This document shows positions 1 through 12,035 of a DNA stretch of 64,000 bases, one piece after another; positions within the stretch are counted from its first letter, which is position 1, and the number at the start of each line of letters is the position of its first letter. The translations under genes and the position numbers were made by a program. The stretch covers positions 69,147,001 through 69,211,000 of the forward strand of contig CM070899.1 in the NCBI GenBank assembly GCA_036417435.1. Direction: 5' to 3'. The DNA comes from Inia geoffrensis (lineage: Eukaryota; Chordata; Mammalia; Artiodactyla; Iniidae). The notes below the pieces were generated by a model that saw only the letters and a program-made list of their open reading frames with translations, was not told where the DNA came from and made no database searches.

Positions 1-280
1 CACATGGGTTCAAACCCTGGTCTGGGAAGATCCCACATACCACGGAGCAACTAAGCCCATGCACCACAACTACTGAGCTTACAATCTAGAGCCCATGAGC
101 CACAACTACTGAGCCTGCGCCTAGAGCCCGTGCTCCGCAACAAAGAGAAGCCACAATAATGAGAAGCCCATGCACCTCAACGAAGAGTAGCCCCCGCTTG
201 CTACAACTAGAGAAAGCCTGGGAGCAGCAGCAAAGGCCCAACACAGCCATAAATAAATAAATAAATTTACTTTAAAAAGA
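1..280 (+). mobile_element. CHR-type tRNA-derived SINE, 5' end cut by the window edge
   Basis: The window opens inside the tRNA-like part (gggttcaaaccctgg is the B-box area). It runs through the repeated 'ccacaactactgagc' tract, the 'caaagagaagcc' and 'gaagagtagccccc' blocks, 'gcaaaggcccaacacagcc' and a taaa-rich tail at about 250-280. This is the longer CHR version, also seen at 33851-34491 and, in reverse, at 35192-35471. It is nonautonomous and depends on L1 enzymes. The A box and 5' target duplication lie outside the window. Confidence 0.9.
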
Positions 281-413
281 GTGTCTTGATGAATAGATTT
301 GAATCTTACACTCTCACAGAACATTGGGATCACAACTTATGTTGCACAATTTACAAAGCTGGTTCCTGAAGCCATCACATTTTACGTTCTATCATGTTTC
401 TGTCAGTTAAAAT

Positions 414-442
414 GTGCGTGTGTGTGTGTGTGTGTGTGTGTG
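414..442. repeat. (GT)n microsatellite
   Basis: About 14 GT units with one GC interruption near the left end. The reading frames open on both strands here are by-products of the repeat. Confidence 0.95.
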
Positions 443-679
443 CAAAACACTAGAACATTGTGATATCATACTGGAATACCAGAAGTTTGTTGTGAGACAG
501 GGTAATGTTGTGGCCCCTGCTCCTAGGTGTCCACCTAGAAATGAGACTGTAGCAGCATTGATAAGCCTAGTGTGTAATGTAAAAATCAAGAGACAGAATA
601 GGTCCCAAACACGTTGATTATTTTCCCATAAAAGAATAAAAGCTCCAGGGTCCATTTTATATCCTCTACCAAAGTATGA

Positions 680-1200
680 ATGCTACAACTAATTCCACGT
701 TCCTTTCTTCACTGCCAGTCCTCACTCCCTTCCACCAGCCCCACCGTAGCAGGTAATTATATGATGTGTGTATCCTGGATCTGCTTGCTCTCACACCCCT
801 TCCCTGCCCTCCCCCTGCTCTGCTCTGGGTCAAGAGGCAGCTCTGGTTCCCATGCTTTTCAGACTGGATTGTGGAGGGGGCAGTAGGGAGGAATAAGCCA
901 GGGTATCTCTCTTCCTCCTTCCCTGCCAGCAGCTTTATGAATCCAACTCTTGGCAGGTGGGCCAAACTATGGTTCCAGCTTCCACTAGTGCTGGGAACAC
1001 TGCCTTTGCCTTTTATCCCGTCAGTTGTGGGCGAGGGTGGCTTCCTGCTGTTGTTAATCTTTGGATTGCCCCAGTGTCCCTTGTTTGGTGTCTCAGCTCT
1101 TTCATCACCCACGGAATCAATTTTCTGCATTAAAGTCTCTTTAACTACTCAGGTGGTTTCTGTTTCCTGGCTAAACTTTGATAATACACATAATTTCCTC
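680..1200 (+). mobile_element. Old L1 3' end (L1ME-like), probable
   Basis: A C/T-rich stretch ends in 'ttctgcattaaagtctctttaac' and then 'tggtttctgtttcctggct' and a 'gataatacac' end. This resembles the 3' UTR of ancient L1ME-type copies, or alternatively an old LTR. Frames of about 155 aa are open on both strands only because of base composition. No target duplication is visible. Confidence 0.4.
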
Positions 1201-1244
1201 AGTACATATGAAATAACCTTTCAGACTTTTTTTTCCAAATCTCT

Positions 1245-2037
1245 ATAAAGACTGAAAATTATTCAGTCACCCACAGAGGGCAAATCCAAAAATAAAACTG
1301 CCAAGGGGGAAGCCCAAGAATGTGCAACTTTTTAATTTACTCTGATACATCTGTTGACTTGCTCTATTTACAATATATTTATTTAAATTAAATATTTCCT
1401 CATTAAAGATGAGGTAGAAAATGAATCTCCGCTTTAATAAATTTCAAGAAGTTGAAATATTGCTTTTTACCTATTCGTATCATTTCTGGTTGAACTTTAC
1501 TGATGGTTAGATTTTTACTTTTACAAAGAGAATTATTTCAGTAGTTTGTAGAGAAGGAGAAATCAGCATATAACATTTTGCATTACTTTTCTCTGGTTAA
1601 CTGCTACAAAATGTGAACCGAGTAACAGTAAAAGTAGTTTCCAAGGTTTCCCACTTAATTTCAAACTGAAGCAATGACTTAGAGTAGAGCTCTTTCATCT
1701 TTCCTCTATTTGACATTAAATATTGACTTTCAGTAAATTGCATCTTGACATTATTCCTCTGTTTTTCAGTGTAAGATGACAGACATTTTTATAAAATAAG
1801 AAATAATATTTGGTGTGTATGTGTGTGTGTGTTTGTGCACATCTGTGTGTCACACTTTCTGTTTGTTGCTGTATATTCCCCCTGAAAAAAATGGTGAGAG
1901 TTCCAAGGAAAAAAAGGCACTGATAAGGAAGAGTTAGATATGACATTGTAATAAAAATAGTTAGAATCTGAAATACCTTTTGTAACCATTTAAATGGCTT
2001 CCATTCTCCCTTTTCCTTTATTTCTAAAACAAAAACT
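1245..2037. other. Unique AT-rich DNA
   Basis: No gene or clear repeat is seen apart from a short imperfect GT run at about 1812-1834. No long open frame is supported here. Confidence 0.6.
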
Positions 2038-2053
2038 CTAAGCCTAGTTTTTT

Positions 2054-2789
2054 TTGTTTTTTTAAACATCTTTATTAGAGTATAACTGCTTTACAAGCGT
2101 GTGTTAGTTTCTGCTTTATAACAAAGTGAATCAGCTATACATATACATATATCCCCATATCTCCTCCCTCTTGCGTCTCCCTCCCTCCCACCCTCCCTAT
2201 CCCACCCCTCTAGGTGGTCACAAAACACCTAGCTGATCTCCCTGTGCTATGTGGCTGCTTCCCACTAGCTATTTTACATTTGGTAGTGTGTATATGTCCA
2301 TGGCACTCTCTCACTTCGTCCTAGCTTACCCTTCCCCCTCCCCGTGTCCTGAAGTCCATTCTCTAGTAGGTCTGCGTCTTTATTCCTGTCTTGCCCCTAG
2401 GTTCTTCATGACCATTTTTTTTTTTTTTTTTGATTCCATATATATGTGTTAGCATAAGGTATTTGTTTTTCTTTTTCTCTCTTTTTTTTTTTTGGTATGC
2501 GGGCCTCTCACTGTTGTGGCCTCTCCCGTTGTGGAGCACAGGCTCTGGACGCGCAGGCTCAGCGGCCACGGCTCACAGGCCCAGCCGCTCCGCGGCATGT
2601 GGGATCCTCCCGGACCAGGGCACGAACCCGTGTCCCCTGCCTCGGCAGGCTGACTCTCAACCACTGCGCCACCAGGGAAGCCCCTATTTTTCTTTTTCTG
2701 ACTCTTCACTCTGTATGACAGAGTGAAAAATAACTGAATTTCGTTTCTTTTTATGGCTGAGAAGATGTGGCACATATATACAATGGAAT
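2054..2789 (-). mobile_element. 5'-truncated L1 3' end, minus strand, interrupted by a SINE
   Basis: Read on the minus strand, this matches the last part of ORF2 and the 3' UTR of the full-length L1 at 59100-59635: the 'gatgtggcacatatatacaatgg' end, the gggagggtgggaggga tract, and the aataaag-type poly(A) end at the low coordinate. Target duplications 'aagcctagtttttt' lie at 2040-2053 and 2790-2803. The inserted piece is about 530 bases of L1 plus the SINE at 2479-2685. It codes for nothing intact. Confidence 0.93.
2479..2685 (-). mobile_element. CHR-2 type SINE nested in an L1
   Basis: Reverse-complement copy of the short (about 200 bp) CHR type, with a poly(T) start, 'gcgggcctctcactgttgtgg', the B-box region reading 'cacgaacccgtgtcccc', and the end 'ccaccagggaagccc'. 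A target duplication of about 13 bases (tttttctttttct) flanks it at about 2466-2478 and 2687-2699. It is therefore younger than the L1 around it. Confidence 0.94.
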
Positions 2790-2874
2790 AAGCCTAGTTT
2801 TTTAAGTGCCACATTGCTTTTATCAACGTTGAAAGCACATGCCGGGTACCAAATGCCTGCCGTGGGCTGTATAT

Positions 2875-3015
2875 TTTACTTGCCTGTTTCTAATCATTAT
2901 TAGCAAGTTAGACATTTTTACTCTCATTTTACAGATGGAAAAACTGAGACTCAGATGTAAATTAATCACACAGCATACAGAATTTAGGCAGCAAACTCAG
3001 GATCCAAGACAATGT
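2875..3015 (-). repeat. MIR SINE fragment, minus strand
   Basis: The plus strand shows the reverse MIR core: 'attttacagatggaaaaactgagactcag', then 'cacacagcatacagaatttaggcagcaaactcaggatcc'. It is an old relic with many changes. Confidence 0.75.
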
Positions 3016-3464
3016 AGTACTCTTTTATTTCACTGAATTACTTCTCTGTGAAAGAAGGAAAGCAAATGATAAACATTTCTGAGCCATTTATTTATGCATA
3101 GGACTCTGTTAGGATTTTTTGAAGTCTTTAAAGTTGAAAATATTGACTCTACTCAACAGAGCTTACAATTTAATTTGAGAAATAAAGTGTCCCAGATCAT
3201 AAACAGTAACAGAATAAATGGCAATCCAGACTATGACCATGAGAGTGTCAGAATAGTGTGGATAAAAAAAAAAACCTCTGGAGTATTAGGGTCATGTTAA
3301 TCAGGGGTGTTTTCTTTGAAGGATTAAATTATGAAAGATTCAAAAGATAACAGAAGAGGCAAAGCACAGAAAGAGAGAGGGAGAGGATTGGTTTGATTGA
3401 ACCAAGTTAATAAATAATGAGTAAAAGAAATAGGAAGCAAAATAGATAAGTTTTAAAAACTAAC
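3016..3464. other. Unassigned AT-rich DNA
   Basis: Nothing recognisable apart from a purine-rich stretch near 3360-3380. Confidence 0.5.
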
Positions 3465-4052
3465 CCGACTTCACCAGGGCAATTAGGTAAGAAAAAGACA
3501 TAAAAGACATCCAGATTGAAAAGAATAAAATAGGAATAAACTTAACAAAAGAAGTATAAAAGTTGCACTCTGAAAACTATAAAACATTTTTGAAAGGAAT
3601 TTAGGAATACTTGAATAATTGGAAAGACATCCCATATTCATGGATCAGAAGACAATATTGTTAAAATAGCACTATCCTTGAAATTGATCTACAAACTCAG
3701 TGTAATCCCTACCAAAATCTAGCTGGCATCTTTGCAGAAATTGACAAGTTGACCCTAAAATTCACATGGAAATTCAAGGGATCTAGAATAAGCAAAAAAA
3801 AAAAAAAAAAAAAATCTTGGTAAAGGAGAATAAAGTTGAGGGATTCACATTTACTGATTTCAAAAGTATTACAAAGCTATAGTAATCAAGACTGTGTGGT
3901 ACTGCCACAAGGATAGACATATAGATCAATGGAACAGAACTGATAGTCCAGAAATAAACTCTCATGTTTATAAACAATTGATTTTTGACAGGGTACGAAG
4001 ACAATTCAATGAGGAAAGAATATTCATTCAACAAATGGTGCTGGGACAACTG
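3465..4052 (+). mobile_element. L1M ORF2 fragment (3' part of ORF2)
   Basis: Old L1 sequence in sense orientation. It includes 'ggaaagacatcccatattcatgg', 'tcagtgtaatccctaccaaaat' and 'atagatcaatggaacagaac', matching the region of ORF2 downstream of the reverse transcriptase (compare 57840-58260 in the full-length copy). A pure A run of about 21 bases at 3793-3813 sits inside it, probably later expansion. Frames are broken throughout. Confidence 0.88.
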
Positions 4053-4289
4053 GTCACACAGACCACATGGTTCTCTATTGTCTTTCTCTTGGCCCAGTTT
4101 ACACATTTCTCATACCTGCTTTGTGTCTGTAAGCATTTGATTTTTCAACCTTGATCAAGTCCAACCATTCACCCAGTGCCTGAATTCTGCCTACCATTTC
4201 CCTGAAAAGAGGTTCTAGCATATGCTTGAGTATGTCCTATGGCAGGGATCTCCCTTACATTGAGCTCCATTACTTAAATCAGTAGTTCT

Positions 4290-4485
4290 GGGCTTCCCTG
4301 GTGGCGCAGGGGTTGAGAGTCCGCCTGCCGATGCAGGGGACACAGGTTCGGGCCCCGGCCTGGGAAGATCCCACATGCCATGGAGCAGCTGGGCCCATGA
4401 GCCATGGCAGCTGAGCCTGCGCGTCCAGAGCCTGTGCTCCGCAAAGGGAGAGGCCACAGCAGTGAGAGGCCCGCGTACCGCAAAA
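4290..4485 (+). mobile_element. CHR-2 type SINE
   Basis: Complete copy starting 'gggcttccctggtggcgcag' and ending 'ggcccgcgtaccgcaaaa' with a very short A tail. The A box is around 4302-4312 and the B-box area is about 4345-4357 (ggttcgggcccc, so the usual 'cgtg' is altered). Target duplications are atcagtagttct at 4278-4289 and atccgtagttct at 4486-4497 (one mismatch). Confidence 0.96.
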
Positions 4486-4497
4486 ATCCGTAGTTCT

Positions 4498-5600
4498 TTA
4501 CAGGGAGAATTTTTAAGTGATGTGATTATTTTTATTTTTCATAGCAAATAGAGGATGATGTTAGAGGGTGTAGGTGGACAGAGATGGTAGATGTCCCACT
4601 ACGCATGTGTCAGTTTTACACAGTAGAGAGTTAATGGTACATGACTTTCAAATTTTTGAAATTTGAAATTAGTACTTGTGTAGGGGGAAAATCGTTTACA
4701 ATTATTTGAGAGACTAGAAAATAATTTTACATATTACAACAAAGTTTCTTCCTTACAGTTATAAACTCAAATTTCCAGGGATGCAGTACTGTTTATATCA
4801 AGGGAATATTGCACTATGTTTTCTGAGTGATATTCACCATTTCAGAAAATCACATCAAGAAAACAGTGCCACTCATTATAATTCAGTCACCTATATAACT
4901 TACCAGTGTCAGTTGGCACACATAGCTGCTACATGCAAATATATAACAAAGGAAACCTGAGACTCCTTTTAACAGACTTAGAATTAAAAATTGTTAAATT
5001 AGTGAAGATACACAAGATACAGGGATCTTGTTGAATTTTATTAATAAAGATTGTTTTTATATTTCATGTTATTGCCATCACATACATTTAAAAATTTTTG
5101 TGAATAACAATGATAAATCTAGATTATAAAAGTTACATATTGGAATTATTTATTTTGAGGATTGTCTGTTTTTGCCAGTGTACATAGATTCTCTGTCATA
5201 GTTTTTCACTGGTTTCTTGTATTACTGCTTCTTTTTGCAGTGCACCCTCCATCCCCCATAGCTTATCAAGGGATATGATCTCCTGGGTCTTTCTAAGTGC
5301 CAGAGACTGATAGCGAGCCTCAACATGTGGAGGAATTCAAGACAGGAGATATGTTTTCAGAGATACTTTGTCACTATCCCATCATAACCTTGGGAATTAT
5401 TTTGACATTGCACTTATAAATAAGGCTTATCTCGTTCGTGCTAATATCATACTTCATCATTTTCTCTGTTTCCAAAGTCTGTAATTTGTCTTGGCATGTT
5501 ATCCTTATTTCAATTAAGATTATTTCCCTCTTTTTCTTATAGACAAATAAGTCTGGTATGTTAGGACTTATTTTTAGTTTAGTGACCATTGGTATCTCCA
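4498..5600. other. Unique AT-rich DNA
   Basis: No gene, RNA gene or confident repeat is seen. Stops are frequent in all frames. Confidence 0.55.
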
Positions 5601-5604
5601 CTCT

Positions 5605-6125
5605 TCTGAATTTCTTGTGATGATGGGCTTCTGATCATGTTACTCTGCTACTAAAAGACCTCCTATATATATACTGAATGTATATATATGTATATATAAT
5701 GTGCATACTGCATATAATATATAATATATATATAAATGTATATATTATACCTCTTACTGTTCCTCATTTTTTCCCTGAATTAAGTCCAAATCCCTTATTA
5801 TTTCACTCATGACTTTCTTGATCCTGATCTCAAATAACTTTCCCAGTATCATTTGCATCAATCTCCTATGCACAGGCTTTGCTTATGCCACGTGGGTGGT
5901 TTGCAACTTCCTGAATCCATTCATAGATTTCCAGATCTACACACTTTTGTTCAGGCAATTCCATTTGCCTGGAATGACCTTTTCATGTCTGTGGGCATCT
6001 TTGCTACCCTTCAAATGCACATTCAATTGTTGTTCCTTCTGAACCGTTGCTTGATCCCCAATCTGATTAACATCTCCCTCCACTGAGTTCTGAAGCCCCT
6101 TTTTACTTTTACAGGACTTAGATGA
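5605..6125 (+). mobile_element. L2 LINE 3' region, plus strand
   Basis: Sense-strand L2 landmarks appear in order: 'tgatcatgttactctgctactaaaagacctcc', 'gaattaagtccaaatccctt', 'ccatttgcctggaatgacctt' and 'ttctgaagccccttttta'. The AT microsatellite at 5663-5755 has expanded inside it. L2 is an extinct CR1-like LINE. No intact frame remains. Confidence 0.75.
5663..5755. repeat. (TA)n-rich microsatellite
   Basis: Runs of tatata and atgtatata interrupted by gcatac, lying between two recognisable L2 segments. Confidence 0.9.
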
Positions 6126-6182
6126 CATCACATATATACTGCATATTTTTAATTTCCTTTACAAAATCCAAGTTCCTTGGTG

Positions 6183-6320
6183 AAGCAACATGGCATAGAA
6201 TTAAGAATGTGAATTAAGAATGTGAGCCAGACCTACAGGGTCCAAACCTAGATTCAGCCACTTACTAGCTTATGTGGCTTTGATAATACTAGTACCGTGC
6301 CTCTAGGGTGTGTTACGCAC
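6183..6320 (+). repeat. MIR SINE, plus strand
   Basis: Shows 'agccagacctacagggtccaaacctagattcagccacttactagcttatgtggctttg', the tRNA-like/core part of MIR in sense orientation. A 'gaattaagaatgt' unit just before it is duplicated in tandem. Confidence 0.82.
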
Positions 6321-6349
6321 TTATTTTTATTCTGATGATTTGATATGTG

Positions 6350-6845
6350 GGACCTTACTGGCACTGGAGACTTACCTTACTCCCAGGGCTAGCCAGTTCT
6401 GAGAGATAGTAAATGACTAGTCTGTGAGTATGGCTCTTACATGCAAACTACCCAATCCAAAGCCTGCACCCTCTCCTACCTCCTCTATCAGGCTCTTACA
6501 CTGCAAGCCAATATTTCCCTGCCTCAGTCACCCCAAGGCCAGACATCAGGCAACCTGGGACAGCCCCTACACCCCAGAGCTACCTGAAATCATTCCAACT
6601 AGCCAATCTTAAACCTTTTTATCATGCCTTGCTTGTTCCTCCCAATGGAAACCACAATAAAGGCTCTTCTGCACATTTTCCTTCTACTCTTCTTATATTC
6701 TGATTGATCCTGGTGCTTCTTTGTGTGGCCCTGCACAGTGTGACGAGTCCGCCTCTCTTGGGAACTATGAGTAACAAACTGTCTTTTCAATGGCAGTCAT
6801 CTCCTGGTCTGTTGGCCTCACCATACCTGAATAATAATAAAACCT
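6350..6845 (+). mobile_element. Probable solo LTR of an old endogenous retrovirus (ERV1-like)
   Basis: Organised like a gammaretroviral-type LTR: a C-rich upstream part, 'caatggaaaccacaataaaggctc' with an AATAAA signal near 6654, then a T/C-rich stretch and 'ttgggaactatgagtaacaaactg', ending around 6845. The family was not identified and the borders are approximate. No internal viral sequence follows, because a SINE lies next to it. Another kind of LTR or a transposon end cannot be excluded. Confidence 0.45.
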
Positions 6846-6863
6846 GAATATTAAAGCATAGGG

Positions 6864-7070
6864 GGGCTTCCCTGGTGGCGCAGTGGTTGAGAGTCCACCT
6901 ACCGATGCGGGGGACACGGGTTCGTGCCCCGGTCCAGGAAGATCCCACACGCCGTGGAGCGGCTGGGCCAGTGAGCCGTGGCCACTGAGCCTGCGCATCC
7001 GGAGCCTGTGCTCTGCAACGGGAGAGGCCACAACAGTGAGAGGCCCGCGTACCGCAAAAAAAAAAAAAAA
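6864..7070 (+). mobile_element. CHR-2 type SINE
   Basis: Complete short CHR copy, 'gggcttccctggtggcgcag' through 'gcccgcgtaccgc', with a pure A tail of about 20. The A box is near 6876-6886 and the B box (gggttcgtgcccc) is near 6919-6931. The flanks 'aaagcataggg' (about 6853-6863) and 'aaaacataggg' (about 7071-7081) are the target duplication with one change. Confidence 0.95.
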
Positions 7071-7189
7071 AAAACATAGGGAATGTTGGGAGGGCCAAGT
7101 AAGTTGATATTTGTAAATCACATAGATTATTGTTGGACACATAGTTGGTGCTATTTGAGCATCAGCTGCTATTGAGAGAAGCGATGGTG

Positions 7190-7265
7190 TATAGAGCATC
7201 TTTGTGTTCTCCCACAGTGTCTTGCACATAGTAAATTCTCAATAAATATGTGACTGACAAATGAA
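7190..7265 (+). repeat. MIR/L2 3' tail
   Basis: 'gtcttgcacatagtaaattctcaataaatatgtgac' followed by 'aaatgaatg' is the shared 3' end of MIR/L2 elements. Confidence 0.7.
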
Positions 7266-10200
7266 TGCAGATGTTCTTCTGCTGTCACCTCTACAAAGTC
7301 TTCATTAATGAAAAGCAGGAGCAAGTTCATGAATGGATTAGAAAACAGAATAATTAAGAGGTAAATAAGACTATAACTGAAGGAAAACATTAGCATTGAT
7401 AATTTAAAGGGGAGTTTGAGAGGAAGCAAGGGAGCTGAAGAAAGCTGAAATCAGAGAAGTAGACTGCTATGAAGAGAAGAGATAAGGGCTAATGGGAAAT
7501 AGGAGCTAAGGGATGTGGAACATCAGAGAGGGATCCAGAAGAGGAAACTCAACAAGCAGGAAAATTAAATCCAAAGTTATTATTGTTGCAACCTAATTAC
7601 AAACTCCCTACTTGGGGTGTTCAGGTATAACTTGCCCATCTCCAGACTTTTATACTGACAAAAATGGGGGAATGAAGAGTAGAGCTATTCAGTGCATGTG
7701 CTTGGGGCCAAAGTAAGAACTGTGTGAAATGATTCCATTTTCACTACATGAATTTTCACTTTTGAAAAATTAGACTTTTGCAGAAACTATGAGTTTGATG
7801 AGAACTAAAATTGTGTCATTTCTACCACAGAACAGTAGGTTGTCATAGCACAGAAAATAAATACAAGTGGAAAAATTCCACATCAGTAATACATCCAGAA
7901 CTCACTAATATTGCCCCTGGCAAAAAATTTACTGAGCTATATAATGTTAAATGGAAATATAAATATATAATATATATAAAAAATATAAATATATAATGTT
8001 AAAGGAAAAAGAGCTCTTGAGGGAAAATGACAGACTTTCACCTGTGAGAAGTCACCTGTCATGGCAGAGGGAAAGAAAAACTTAGAAACTTCCAGAAAAA
8101 AAATGCAAGTTGATTTTCTTAGGCGTATATCACATTTTTCTCACCAATGGTGAGAATTTTTTCTCACAGTTCTAGAAGATAAAGCAAAGCTGAACTCAGC
8201 CAAAGTGTCCTGTATGAAAAAAAAAACGCACAAAAAAGCTGTGTCCATAAGCTTGGAAAAGCACAACGTTTCATTTTCAGTTTTTTTTTTAGGGAATATG
8301 ACAAATACAAAAACAGAACAGATGTTATGCGTCTAAGCAACATCATCTTTGACACATCTTGAAACTTTGTGAAACCTGCTCTACTTTATTTCTAACTTTT
8401 TATATCATAAATGGAAGAGGACGAAAATGTTTGGTTTTCCTGTTCCCATGGGCTGTTAGTTAATTCTTTGCTCTTGTTCTACCACACCTCAAGCATATAC
8501 TTGCGCTTAAGCTTTCTCAATCTATAATGAAAGGGTCGTTTAAGTGCAGTTACTCATTTAATTTAATTAAGTGCAGTTATTTAATTTAACTGTGTAGCAT
8601 AATTATTATTTATAGATGGTGAAGAAATACCTAAAGAAAACTATGCCAGTGCTAAGCATATTCTGGTATGCTATAAATGTATTATCGTGTCACCTCTGCA
8701 ACCCTTTAGGCAAAATTACTGTTTATTTTCAAAACTAAATTTATGAATCACCAAAAGAAAATATACACAGAAAATTTGAGTCCTTTACCTGGCACAACAA
8801 ATCAATGCTACAGTCAACAGCTTTGTTCTTTATTTATTAAGATCTAACATACGACGGTGAAATTATTAGACAAAGTAATGAGTCTCTATCAATCTGTCTT
8901 TAATTTTACAAAACCCAGCTTTACTCTGTCAACCTTGTCAATGCTACTGAATATTAATGGGAATAAAGTTAATTGCTGGGCGGAGAAAGGTCTTACACAA
9001 AGTGAAAAGGAAGCACCTTGTTGAAATCTGTCATTTTTGACAAGCCGTAATTTATTTCTATTTAGTGATATGTACCGACAGGTTTCAAACCTCACTCTTA
9101 TCTTTACCACAAATCTAATTATTTTCATTCGGGATATTGTTGGATCCTAAGCCTTTGACCACTTTCATCATTTAGAAATAAATTATTTCATGAAAGGTAG
9201 TAATGCATTGTTACTAGAAGGAATTTTGTCTAGAGTATAGGGAAACAACTTCCTTCTGCAACCTCTAGAAGACATATAAATGTATTTATTTTATTTCAGT
9301 AACCAAGGAGAGGAAAGTAATGACTTTCATAACAAGAAAGGGTTATATGTGAACATAATAATGCTAGCATAGCTACATGCTAGTTAAACAATTTCATTCA
9401 GAGAAAATGAATGATGAATAATCACTTAAGGTTCATCCTGATTAGATTGTCACCTGATTGGAAACACAACATTCGGTTGTGTTAAGAATCTTAAGAAGCT
9501 TCCATTAACTTTAAACAGTTATGACTTTAAAACAATACATATTTTACTTTAAATTGGTAGCCTATCGAAAGTAATACCATTCTTCACTCAGTAGGGTTTA
9601 GGAAATAAATTAACCTTGAAAATAAGCACTGGCCAGCTTATAAAGTTCTTATTCGAAAGGGCCAAATTAAAATAAGGTGGTAAGATGAAAATGCATTTAA
9701 TATTGTCCATTTCCCCTTCATATACCTTTGCAGTTGCTTTTTTATGAGAATCTGCATTTATTGTTGGAAACTTTGAATTACATATTGTTAGCTGAAGGTT
9801 CATTGTGGTCCTTACCCAAATAATAAAGAAAACACTAGAAAGAAGAGAAACAGCTAAGAGGAAAAGGGGTAGCTCAGTGGGGTCAACACAGGATTTTGTT
9901 TTTAGAAATTAGACTTTGTGGCCTGATGATTCTGGTAATGATTTAATTAATGAAATCCACCTGTCCTCATGACCTGGCCTCTGATAGTTGGCTGTAGATT
10001 CTTCATTATATTTGTCATCTACATCTAGTAACATTTCAGGAACCAGCTCTTTTCCCTTGGCTGAAAGTAAGTGCCACATGTGACTGGCCAGCAGATTGGG
10101 TGGCGTTTATGTTGTGGTTCTTAGTCATCCCTTTTTCCCCACCACATCCCAGTCACAATGGGGAAAAATGAAAAGCAGCTGCTAACAGCCTCGCAACAGT

Positions 10201-11342
10201 TCTGTAATTACTTTCCTGGGCTGGCATTATATGATTTGACAATGGCCTGGGGATGTAACAAATAAGAAAAACCTTGTCATTCAATTTAAAAGGCTTCCTA
10301 CCAGGCCAACACACTCCCCACTTCATCAGAATGACAGTACCCCACTCTGACACAGCCAGCGTGTTTAGTGCTGAGCGATGTAACTGCAGCCAGGTGGTGC
10401 CAAGCACAAACAGCCAACTTGCTTTCCTACTGACACTGCCATTGAATTCAAAGAGGAACCCTAACTTAGGCCAGAGAGTCACATCTCAGGTCCAAAAAGC
10501 ACCAACCTATTTATTCCAAGAAAAAATGCTAATATATTGCAGCATTTTAGTTAAAAGCAAAGATTTTTGCCAGAGATTTCAAGTTTCCTTGATGCTAACA
10601 CATGCCATTTTCATAGCTTTGCATAATCAAGTTTCATCCTACCTTTCTGAGACAATATTAGGTACTGGCTCAATTGGTCATGGTGGAATAGATATAAAAA
10701 TCAACCCCAATTATCAGTGCGATAAAACTATAAAGATTTTAGCCATCATTCACATCGCTGTCCAGTAAAGAGTTTGGTGAATGGTCTTCCACCTTGTGAT
10801 TCAGAGACTCAGCCTCCTTTCATCCAGTGATTCCATCATGTTCTAGGGCATCTGAATCCTCCACTGCATCCTCTCCTTCCAACCAGGGGACAAGGGAGAA
10901 GAAAATCACAAGGGAAACGTAAGGACTCAGCCTGGAAAGTGCAATCCTATTCTGTTGAATTTCTACCCTATTCTCCTGTCCAGAACTACACTCATAACCT
11001 CCCTAAGACTCCCAGGGCTGAGAAATGGAGTCCATCTGTATACCAAGGAAGAGATAGTGTCACCCCTGCCATGCTGCATTGCACAATAAGGTGAAGGACC
11101 ATTAATCATTGCAGCTTACAATCACTTTAAAGTAACCTATCCAAGACCAATAAATTGTTATGCCGCTTAGCATTACTGTGAAGCTCTTCTCCACTAGTGT
11201 CAGTGCTGAGGTATATTTTTTGAAGGCAGTTTTTGGTGTTACACTAGTGATAATTATACCTTAATTGGTGAGATCACTAGAGGAAAAAGAAAAATTCTTT
11301 TTGCCTTCAGAAGCTATTGGTCTAGCCTTAAAAGTTAAAGCA
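7266..11342. other. Repeat-poor unique block
   Basis: About 4 kb in which I recognise no transposon and no gene. Low-complexity AT runs occur at 7950-8000. The longest non-repeat open frame of the window lies here (10274-10768, plus, 164 codons) and is also open on the minus strand (10153-10482). It has no recognised domain, so I do not call it a gene. Parts of the block look like conserved non-coding DNA (see findings). Confidence 0.5.
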
Positions 11343-12035
11343 TTCATTCACTGAACAAGTATTCAGTGTTCTTGGTGCTTGAAATGCATCAGTGACCAAA
11401 CAGACAAAATTTTCTGTCCTCACGAAACTTATATTCTAAAGGAAGGAGATAATAAACAATAAACATAAGAAATATTGTATAAATAGATGGTAGTACAAAG
11501 TAATGAATACTTGGGGTATGGATGGAGGTTGGGATATGCCTCATTGAGAAGGTAATAATTACTCAGACTTGAAGGAGTGAGGAATTAGAAATGCAAGTAT
11601 CTGGAGGAGGCATTTTAAGCAGAAGGAAAAGTAGTTGCAAGGGCCCGAAGGCAAGGGCAAACCTGACACATTTGATGAATGTTAAGAGGGCAGTATGGCT
11701 GGTGTGAAGTTAGTGACAGAGAAAATAGAATGAGGTTCAAGTTTTCAAGAGGCCAATTCATATAGGGCTTTATGGGCCACTGTAAAGACATTGGCTTTTA
11801 CCCTGCATGAGGTGAGGAGGCACTGGAGGATTTTGAGCAGAAGAGACATGTTATATTACTTAAATTCTAACAACTTTACTCTGGCTGCTATGTTGTCAAT
11901 AAATTGTAGGAGGACAAAGGTAGAAGTGGGCCAGTTGGAAGAACATAAAAGTAATAATTTAGGTGAGAGATGATAGTGCATTTATAAGGATATATCAGTG
12001 GAGATGGAGAAAGTGGTAGAATTCTGATTATATCT

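Noticed and set aside
407..655. Open frames on both strands across the GT repeat
   Set aside because: Generated by the microsatellite (His-Thr or Val-Cys runs). No protein features outside the repeat.
666..1248. Frames of 154 (minus) and 160 (plus) codons
   Set aside because: They overlap on opposite strands in a C/T-rich old repeat. Neither resembles a known protein, and low stop density follows from composition.
3793..3813. Long A run as the end of an L1 or processed pseudogene
   Set aside because: L1 ORF2 similarity continues on both sides, so it is not an insertion end.
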